DNA of 28,884 bases. It comes from JALYNX01 sp963746905 (GTDB lineage: Bacteria; Actinomycetota; Acidimicrobiia; Spongiisociales; ZC4RG35). Where the stretch lies: contig CAVVCY010000005.1 of NCBI GenBank assembly GCA_963746905.1, positions 1 to 28,884 on the forward strand. Direction: 5' to 3'. Under the pieces are notes generated by a model that had not been told where the DNA came from, ran no database searches, and saw only the letters and a program-made list of their open reading frames with translations. The position numbers were made by a program, and so were the translations under genes. Shown piece after piece: positions 24,006-28,884 of the stretch; position 1 is the stretch's first letter, and each line of letters opens with the position of its first letter.

Positions 24006-24035
24006 AAGCTAGGGAAACCTGAAAACAGGTGTCAA
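24006..24035 (-). promoter_or_regulatory. Promoter of the ABC transporter with operator-like repeat in the spacer
   Basis: On the minus strand: perfect -35 TTGACA (24035-24030), an 18-bp spacer, TAGCTT as -10 (24011-24006), then seven bases to the ATG. The inverted repeat ACCTG-TTTT-CAGGT (24017-24030) fills most of the spacer, the usual place for a repressor operator. The -35 overlaps the yraN stop. No adjacent repressor gene is seen. Confidence 0.6.
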
Positions 24036-24355
24036 ACCCCGCCCGGCACCCAGTGGACGACCGCGGCCTCGGTTTCGATCCTGATCCCGACGAAGTCGAC
24101 GCGGGTCGCTCCCGTCTGGTGGGCCAGGCGGCGGACCCTCCTTCGTTTCACGGGATCGATGGCGTCGATCGGATCGCCTCTGCCGGTGATGGCTCGAACT
24201 TCAATGGCGACCGTCTGCCCGCGGTCGAGGGCCACGATGTCGATTTCGCCACCGTCCACGCGCACATTGCTCGAAACGATCGAAAGGCCGTGATCGGCGA
24301 GAAAGCTGCGGGCGAGGCTCTCGCCCAGACGCCCGACTGCGGCAGTCTCGATCAG
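24032..24355 (-). CDS. YraN/UPF0102 family nuclease-like protein, apparent CTG start
   Basis: Endonuclease-fold protein of unknown role, normally next to comM. The frame carries VGRLGESLARSFLADHGLSI, then RVDGGEIDIVALDRGQTVAI and EVRAITG, matching the GEID...EVK core with Arg in place of the usual Lys. It ends HWVPGGV. No ATG, GTG or TTG lies upstream of the conserved GRLGE segment before an in-frame stop. The only plausible start is CTG at 24355, which overlaps the stop of the preceding gene as CTGA. Starting at the GTG near 24265 would remove a third of the domain. The product from CTG is 107 residues. Confidence 0.75.
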   Translation of the reverse strand: MIETAAVGRLGESLARSFLADHGLSIVSSNVRVDGGEIDIVALDRGQTVAIEVRAITGRGDPIDAIDPVKRRRVRRLAHQTGATRVDFVGIRIETEAAVVHWVPGGV

Positions 24356-24648
24356 AGAGACAGCTCTTGTTGCTCGAGCTCCTCGACGTTCACGTCACGG
24401 AAGGTGAGGACTTTCACGTGTTGCAGGAAACGGGCGGGGCGGAACATGTCCCACACCCAGGCGTCGCGCATCTCCACCTCGAAGAAGACCGAGCCGTTGG
24501 CCTCGCGCACCTCGAGGTCCACCTCGTTTGCGAGGTAGAAGCGACGTTCGGTCTCCACGACATACCGAAACATCGGCAGGACGTCGTGGTACTCCTTGTA
24601 GATCTTGAGCTCTACTTCGGACTCGTAGCGCTCCAGGTCCTCTTCCAT
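24352..24648 (-). CDS. DUF2469 family protein
   Basis: 98-residue acidic protein highly conserved across actinobacteria: EEDLERYESEVELKIYKEYH, VVETERRFYLANEVDLEV, FEVEMRDAWVWDMFRPARFL and VKVLTFRDVNVEELE. Its function is unknown; it normally lies between lepB/rnhB and yraN, as here, though rnhB is missing. ATG 24648 has GAGGAG 3-4 nt upstream. It is the strongest single taxonomic marker in the window. Confidence 0.95.
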   Translation of the reverse strand: MEEDLERYESEVELKIYKEYHDVLPMFRYVVETERRFYLANEVDLEVREANGSVFFEVEMRDAWVWDMFRPARFLQHVKVLTFRDVNVEELEQQELSL

Positions 24649-24668
24649 GCACTCCTCTTCACACGTTG

Positions 24669-24689
24669 CTGGCGATCATATGTCGCCAG
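24669..24689 (-). promoter_or_regulatory. Hairpin between lepB and DUF2469
   Basis: CTGGCGA (24669-24675), a 7-nt AT-rich loop, TCGCCAG (24683-24689): a 7-bp perfect stem in the 76-bp gap after lepB. No T-run follows on either side. It may be a processing or attenuation site; the role is not clear. Confidence 0.35.
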
Positions 24690-24724
24690 AGAGAACCTAA
24701 ACATCCACCAAGGACTGGGTTTTT

Positions 24725-25366
24725 TCAGAAGGCGCCAAAATGGGCCAGAGGCCAGATGGTCACGAAGGCCTGCCCAACGAGATCATCGAGCGGCACCGGT
24801 CCGAAACGACGACTGTCAAAAGACGCGTTTCGGTTGTCCCCCATCACGAAGACTTCCCCTTCACCGACAGGAAATGGCCCTTCATCAGGCATCTCGAGGT
24901 CTTCATCCAGATAGGGCTCGTCGAGTGGCGTCCCGTTGATCACGATGTGATTGGCCCGGATCTCGATCGTGTCGCCGGGAAGGCCGATGACTCTCTTGAT
25001 CAGATCGTCCCGACCCCGGGTGCGCACCCCCACCGCTTCGAGCACCGAGCGGATAACCGCCTCAGGAACCGACTCCTCGATGTCGTCCTCACACGGATCG
25101 CGAAAAACGACGATGTCGCCACGCTGTAGCTCACCCCACTTGTAGGCGAGCTTGTTGACCATCACTCGGTCATTGACCTCGATCGTGGGGAGCATCGACT
25201 CCGAGGGGATCCAGAAGGGCTGGATGAGGAAGGTCTTGATGATGACCGCAATCGCGAGTGCGGTCAGAAGCAGGCCGGGAAGCTCGGCGAGAAAAGAGCG
25301 TTTCTTCTCCGGCGCCGGGCTTTCCTCGGGGACGCCTTCAACCTGGTTTGACGTGGGCAGGGTCAG
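24725..25366 (-). CDS. lepB: Type I signal peptidase, apparent CTG start
   Basis: Membrane serine protease that removes signal peptides outside the membrane. A polar N terminus (about 33 residues) is followed by a membrane helix (LPGLLLTALAIAVIIKTFLI), the Ser motif PSESMLPTI, the Lys motif DLIKRVIGLPGD, then VFVMGDNRNASFDSR and FGPVPLDDLVG. The ATG at 25195 is the Met after the catalytic Ser and cannot be the start. Upstream, no ATG, GTG or TTG occurs in frame before a TGA. CTG at 25366 overlaps the rplS stop as CTGA and gives 213 residues, normal for the family. This is the same unusual arrangement as at yraN. Confidence 0.9.
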   Translation of the reverse strand: MTLPTSNQVEGVPEESPAPEKKRSFLAELPGLLLTALAIAVIIKTFLIQPFWIPSESMLPTIEVNDRVMVNKLAYKWGELQRGDIVVFRDPCEDDIEESVPEAVIRSVLEAVGVRTRGRDDLIKRVIGLPGDTIEIRANHIVINGTPLDEPYLDEDLEMPDEGPFPVGEGEVFVMGDNRNASFDSRRFGPVPLDDLVGQAFVTIWPLAHFGAF

Positions 25367-25708
25367 TCGCGCAGCTCCTTGATCCGGGCGGACTTCCCGA
25401 CCCGATCACGGAGGTAGTAGAGCTTCGACCGGCGGACGTCACCACGGCGAACCACTTCGATCTTGGAGATGATCGGGGCATGGACCGGGAAGACCCGCTC
25501 GACACCGATGCCAAAGCTGATCTTGCGAACCGTGAACGATGCCCGGGCCCCGGTTCGGTTGCGGGCGATGACCACGCCCTCAAAGACCTGGATCCGCTCC
25601 CGTCCGGCCTCCATGACCCGCACATGCACCTTGACCGTGTCGCCGGGCCTGAATTCTGGGATGTCGTCGCGGACGTCGCGCGCTCTCGACGATGTGAAGG
25701 TCGTTCAT
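25363..25708 (-). CDS. rplS: 50S ribosomal protein L19, one frameshift
   Basis: Large-subunit protein at the 30S-50S interface. From about 25676 down the frame reads RDDIPEFRPGDTVKVHVRVM through VFEGVVIARNRTGARASFTV, RKISFGIGVERVFPVHAPII and KLYYLRDRVGKSARIKELRD. The real start is ATG 25708 (NDLHIVESA), with AGGAG 7 nt upstream, but it lies in another frame. The shift falls in a GC-repeat at 25676-25684: one surplus base, or a lost CG dinucleotide. L19 is near-universally needed, so a sequence error is the likely cause. Confidence 0.93.
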
Positions 25709-25762
25709 TGGGAGACTCCTAGGAGCGGTCGGAAAGGGTCTGATAATCCCGACCCGACAGAA

Positions 25763-25771
25763 ATTGTATCA
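25763..25771 (-). promoter_or_regulatory. rplS: Extended -10 box upstream of rplS
   Basis: TGATACAAT on the minus strand, a TGn extended -10 with a near-consensus hexamer, overlapping the trmD stop codon. No clear -35 is seen. A start there would give a leader of about 45 nt containing a GGGTC...GACCC inverted repeat. Confidence 0.35.
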
Positions 25772-26452
25772 GGTCTCCGATTTGTCGCCATCCGCCAGGA
25801 GGTCAGGCCGACGAGCCTTGGTCCGCTCGAGACGCTGGCGGGAGCGCCACTCCTCGACCTTGCCGTGGTCACCTGATAGCAGGATCTCCGGAACCGGCCA
25901 TCCGTTGAATTCGGCGGGGCGGGTGTACGCCGGCTCCTCGAGCAAGCCATTGCGAAACGATTCGGTCTCGGTCGAATTCGGGTTGCCCACCACCCCGGGA
26001 AGAAGCCGGGCGATTCCCTCGATTGCTGCGGCCGCGGCGACCTCGCCTCCGGCAAGGACGAAGTCCCCCAGCGAGATCTCCTCGTCGATCAGGTTGTCGG
26101 CCACCCTCTGGTCGACCCCTTCATATCGGCCGCAAACAAAAGTGATCTCCTCGCGGGTGGCCCAGTCGTCGAGTGTCGCCTGGGTCATCGGCGATCCAAC
26201 GGGGGTGAAAAGGACCCGGTGGGTTCCGGATAGTGGTCCGAGGGCCGCGGCCAAGGGCTCGATCATCATCACCATCCCGGCCCCACCGCCGAAAGGTGCG
26301 TCATCCACCTGTCGGTGGGTGCCAAGGCCATGCTCCCGCAAATCGATCAAGCGGACCTCGAGGGCGCCGGCCTCGATGGCCCTGGCCACCAGGCTGATCC
26401 GCAAGGGGCTATCGAAGAAGTCGGGGAAAATTGTGACGACGTTGATCCGCAC
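25769..26452 (-). CDS. trmD: tRNA (guanine37-N1)-methyltransferase
   Basis: Methylates G37 of tRNAs reading CNN-type codons, preventing frameshifting. The 227-residue SPOUT-family protein has NVVTIFPDFFDSPL, HRQVDDAPFGGGAGMVM, the knot region FVCGRYEGVDQRV and DEEISLGDFVLAGGEVAAAA, and the C-terminal LLEEPAYTRPAEFNGWPVPE and ILLSGDHGKVEEWR. The start is GTG 26452. The usual upstream neighbour rimM is about 2.1 kb away, separated by a thiolase and a lipoprotein gene, so trmD needs its own promoter. The 88-bp gap before it has only weak candidates (CATATA). Confidence 0.96.
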   Translation of the reverse strand: MRINVVTIFPDFFDSPLRISLVARAIEAGALEVRLIDLREHGLGTHRQVDDAPFGGGAGMVMMIEPLAAALGPLSGTHRVLFTPVGSPMTQATLDDWATREEITFVCGRYEGVDQRVADNLIDEEISLGDFVLAGGEVAAAAAIEGIARLLPGVVGNPNSTETESFRNGLLEEPAYTRPAEFNGWPVPEILLSGDHGKVEEWRSRQRLERTKARRPDLLADGDKSET

Positions 26453-26540
26453 GATGCGGGAAGGGTAGGACCGCGCCGCCGAGCCGTAATTGAGATCTAC
26501 AGGTCCCGTATATGACCCCTGTGCATCCCAATTTGGGGAC

Positions 26541-27716
26541 TTAGCTGAGCCGCTCCACGATCATCGCCATCCCCTGCCCGCCACCAACGCACATCGTTTC
26601 GAGGCCGATGGCCTTGTCCAGGCTCCGCAGCCCGTTGATCAGGGTGCCCATGATCCTGGCGCCGGTCATGCCGAACGGGTGCCCGAGGGCGATCGACCCA
26701 CCGTGGGGGTTGAGTGTTGCCATGTCGATGCCCAGCTGGTCAGCACAGGCCAACACCTGGGCGGCGAAGGCCTCGTTGATCTCGATCACATCGATGTCGG
26801 CCAGGCTCATCCCCGCCTGGGCGAGGACCGAGCGCACGGCCCCGACGGGCCCCATGCCCATGAACTCGGGCTCGAGCCCGACCACCGATGAGGCGACGAT
26901 GCGAGCGAGGGGTGCCAACCCCAGATGTTCGGCCCGCTCCGCCGACATCACCAGGACTGCCGCGGATCCGTCGTTTAGGGGACACGAGTTGCCCACGGTT
27001 ACCGACCCACCCTGCTTGAACACCGGGGCCAACTCGGCCAGTTTCTCGATCGTGGTATTTGGCCGCGGGCCGTCGTCGGCCGAGATGGTCCGGCCATCAG
27101 GGAGGTCGATGGGAGAGATCTCCCAGTCGAAGAAGCCATTCTTCTGCGACTCAACAGCCAGATCTTGGGAGCGCTTGGCGAACTCGTCCATCCGCTCCCG
27201 AGTGATCCCGTAACGCTCGGCGACGTTCTCTGCAGTGTTGCCCATCGGGATGTACACCTGGTCGATGAAATCGTCTCGATCCGGATCGGTGAAACGGGGG
27301 TTCAGGTCCTCACTATCGAAGGCCTTTCCGTATGCCCGGCTGGTCGACTCGGAACCGGCAGCAACGTAGGTGTCTCCCTCCCCGGACCGGATGGCGTGAA
27401 ATGCCATTCGAATCGTCTCAAGGGAGGAGGCGCAGAAACGGTTGACCGTCGTGGCAGGCACGGTCTCAGGCATTCCGCCCAGTAGTGAAGCGGTTCGGGC
27501 GAGGTTGTAACCCTGTTCGTGGTGGGTAAGGCCGCAGCCCAACATGACGTCGACCACCGAGGCCCGATCAACCTCCGACACCTTCTCCATCAGAGCATTG
27601 ATGGCAAAACCGGCCAAGTCATCGGCCCTGACTTCCACGAGGGAGCCCTTGTAGGCGCGTCCAATCGGGCTTCGAGCCGTGGCAACAATCACTGCTTCAT
27701 TGATCACTCGTTTCAA
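26541..27716 (-). CDS. Acetyl-CoA acyltransferase (thiolase)
   Basis: 391-residue thiolase of the degradative type, cleaving 3-ketoacyl-CoA in beta-oxidation. The acyl-accepting Cys lies in VNRFCASSLETIRMAFHAI, the His in NPHGGSIALGHPFGMTGARI and the second Cys in CVGGGQGMAMIVERL. NEAFAAQVLACADQLG and the N-terminal VATARSPIGRAYKGSL also fit. TTG 27716 has GGAG 5 nt upstream; GTG 27707 is an alternative. Its neighbours belong to ribosome maturation and tRNA modification, so its presence between trmD and rimM looks like an insertion. It is divergent from the lipoprotein gene, with 27 bp between starts. Confidence 0.93.
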   Translation of the reverse strand: MKRVINEAVIVATARSPIGRAYKGSLVEVRADDLAGFAINALMEKVSEVDRASVVDVMLGCGLTHHEQGYNLARTASLLGGMPETVPATTVNRFCASSLETIRMAFHAIRSGEGDTYVAAGSESTSRAYGKAFDSEDLNPRFTDPDRDDFIDQVYIPMGNTAENVAERYGITRERMDEFAKRSQDLAVESQKNGFFDWEISPIDLPDGRTISADDGPRPNTTIEKLAELAPVFKQGGSVTVGNSCPLNDGSAAVLVMSAERAEHLGLAPLARIVASSVVGLEPEFMGMGPVGAVRSVLAQAGMSLADIDVIEINEAFAAQVLACADQLGIDMATLNPHGGSIALGHPFGMTGARIMGTLINGLRSLDKAIGLETMCVGGGQGMAMIVERLS

Positions 27717-27730
27717 TGTAACTCCGGACG

Positions 27731-27736
27731 TACCCT
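27731..27736 (+). promoter_or_regulatory. -10 box of leaderless lipoprotein gene promoter
   Basis: TACCCT, seven bases before the ATG at 27744, the same layout as the island genes. It overlaps the leader of the divergent thiolase gene. Confidence 0.4.
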
Positions 27737-27743
27737 GACGGAC

Positions 27744-28599
27744 ATGCGGTCTCCGGTGCTGGCAAGTTTGTTGTTGCTGGCTGCATGTATGCCGACGACC
27801 ACCGCCACCACCTCGACAACCACTCTCGCGACCACGACGACGACTGGAGCTTCGACAACGGTCGCGGTCACCGAGCCGCTACTGGGCTGTCCCGATGGCT
27901 CGGACTTCCTCGAGAGTGGGCAGGTTGCCCGGATCGATCAGCCCTCCACGGACGCCAGCATCCTCGGTCTCGTCTCATGGGACGTCGCCGGCGGCTGCGA
28001 GCGATTCCGTCTCGACTTCGAGACAAACGAGGCGCGCGGCCACCACCCCGCCGTCCGTAGCTGTCGAGTTCCTCGACTCCGGGCAGATAGTCCGCATCCA
28101 CCTCGACCTGGGCCAAACCGTCCTCACCGACCAACTGGTCGAGACGCCATTGGTTGATAGGCTCTACGTGGTGCGGTCACTGGACGGGGGGATGTTCGTC
28201 GACCTCCATCTCGCCGGGCCAAGTCAGGCGCGCGCCGAGGTTCGAAACTCTCCGGCAGGCCTCACCGTCGAGTTGCAGACGGGGATCCAGCCCTTCACCG
28301 GAGCGGCGACCATCGCCGATCAAGTCGTCGTGGTCGAGCCGTCGCCGGAGGCTGAGACTGGCACCCCGGTCGAGGTCCGCGGTTACGCCCGGACCTTCGA
28401 AGGCACGGTCCTTGTGATCGCCACCAGTGTCGGGGACAGCGCCCGCCAGTCCACGCAGGCAGCCGACTGGGCCGAGACCTGGGGCGAATTCCAGACCTCC
28501 ATAGATGTCCCTATCGGACCGACCTCTCTGTTCGTGGGCGAGGAGAGCCCCGATGACGGCTCGCTGGTCGGAATCGTCGTCAACATCACGGCTCAGTGA
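27744..28599 (+). CDS. Secreted lipoprotein with AMIN-like region and Gmad2 domain, one frameshift
   Basis: Signal peptide with lipobox (MRSPVLASLLLLAAC), cleavage expected before Cys15, then a Thr-rich linker of about 28 residues typical of surface-exposed actinobacterial lipoproteins. The middle part (FLDSGQIVRIHLDLGQTVLT, YVVRSLDGGMFVDLHLAGPS) resembles AMIN-type cell-wall domains. The C terminus (VEVRGYARTFEGTVLVIATS ... LFVGEESPDDGSLVGIVVNI) fits the Gmad2 immunoglobulin-like domain of spore germination proteins. The frame changes around 28030-28041 in a GC-repeat (one surplus or two missing bases). The role is unknown, probably at the cell envelope. The last 14 bp overlap the 3' end of rimM on the other strand. 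Confidence 0.78.
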
Positions 28600-28884
28600 G
28601 ACCGGGCAAGACCACGATCGCTACGAAGCGCTGATCGAGGTCGACGACCGGGACCAGATCGTCAACAAATGGCACCTCGAAGGTCGAGCCTTCCCGTTCC
28701 ACTACCAAGCGATCCTGAGCAAGACCTGCGACCACGCCGACCACAACCCCAAGCCGATTCCCTTCGACGGAACGAGCCTCGAGCCCGACCAGGTCCTCGG
28801 GCCAGAACTCACCTTCTCCCAACTCCCGTCGACCTTCGACTGTGACCTCGGCCCCTCGAATCTCCTCGGCCGCCTCGCGATCCT
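28586..28884 (-). CDS. rimM: Ribosome maturation factor RimM, 5' part beyond window edge
   Basis: 16S rRNA processing factor that binds S19. Visible are the end of the N-terminal RimM domain (DREAAEEIRGAEVTVEGRRE) and the PRC-barrel domain (FWPEDLVGLEARSVEGNRLG, then EVPFVDDLVPVVDLDQRFVA). It ends VVLPGLTEP at 28586. The frame is open to the window edge. An internal TTG at 28822 is not the start, since conserved sequence precedes it. Convergent with the lipoprotein gene, with a 14-bp overlap. Confidence 0.93.
   Translation of the reverse strand, partial: DREAAEEIRGAEVTVEGRRELGEGEFWPEDLVGLEARSVEGNRLGVVVGVVAGLAQDRLVVEREGSTFEVPFVDDLVPVVDLDQRFVAIVVLPGLTEP

Noticed and set aside
1..28884. tRNA, rRNA, CRISPR, prophage or replication origin
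   Set aside because: No cloverleaf, repeat-spacer series, phage gene or DnaA-box cluster was noticed on either strand.

Overview
The window is GC-rich, densely packed chromosomal DNA. It looks like a member of the Actinomycetota, possibly near class Acidimicrobiia; the class is an inference. The phylum call rests on the gene order rimM ... trmD-rplS-lepB-DUF2469-yraN ... comM-dprA-xerC-whiG ... rpsB-tsf-pyrH-frr-cdsA-dxr-rseP-ispG-proS-rimP-nusA-infB, on the DUF2469 gene (a near-actinobacterial marker) and on a WhiG/FliA-type sigma factor. No rRNA, tRNA, CRISPR array, insertion sequence or phage gene was seen.

Layout. Positions 1-14010 (all minus strand) hold the translation and isoprenoid/lipid block: infB (cut by the window edge), nusA, rimP, proS, ispG, rseP, dxr, cdsA, frr, pyrH, tsf, rpsB, then a GNAT acetyltransferase and the sigma factor. 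Genes are joined by ATGA/GTGA stop-start overlaps or gaps under about 35 bp. Two likely promoters with structured leaders lie in front of rimP and rpsB. Positions 13985-17206 (minus) are xerC, dprA and comM, all with broken reading frames. Positions 17207-24000 interrupt the usual yraN-comM adjacency. They hold two copies of a module made of an ECF sigma factor plus a membrane-anchored NTF2-like protein, an FCY1-type cytosine deaminase, an enoyl-CoA hydratase-family gene, two tiny proteins and an ABC transporter. Positions 24032-26452 (minus) return to the conserved block: yraN, DUF2469, lepB, rplS, trmD. A thiolase (minus) and a Gmad2-domain lipoprotein (plus) then separate trmD from rimM, which runs off the right end.

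Three things stand out. (1) The sigma module is duplicated. The duplication left a stub of the deaminase start and two copies of a 13-bp-arm inverted repeat centred on a promoter -10 box, with a compensatory change between copies. (2) Several genes in and around the island show TAnnnT followed by 6-7 bases and then the start codon, the layout of leaderless transcripts. (3) I count 16 reading-frame breaks, 13 of them between 14.65 and 19.77 kb. Because infB and rplS, which should be essential, are also broken, sequencing or assembly indels are the most likely cause; real decay of comM-dprA-xerC cannot be excluded from sequence alone. Coordinates for broken genes span the whole reconstructed gene.
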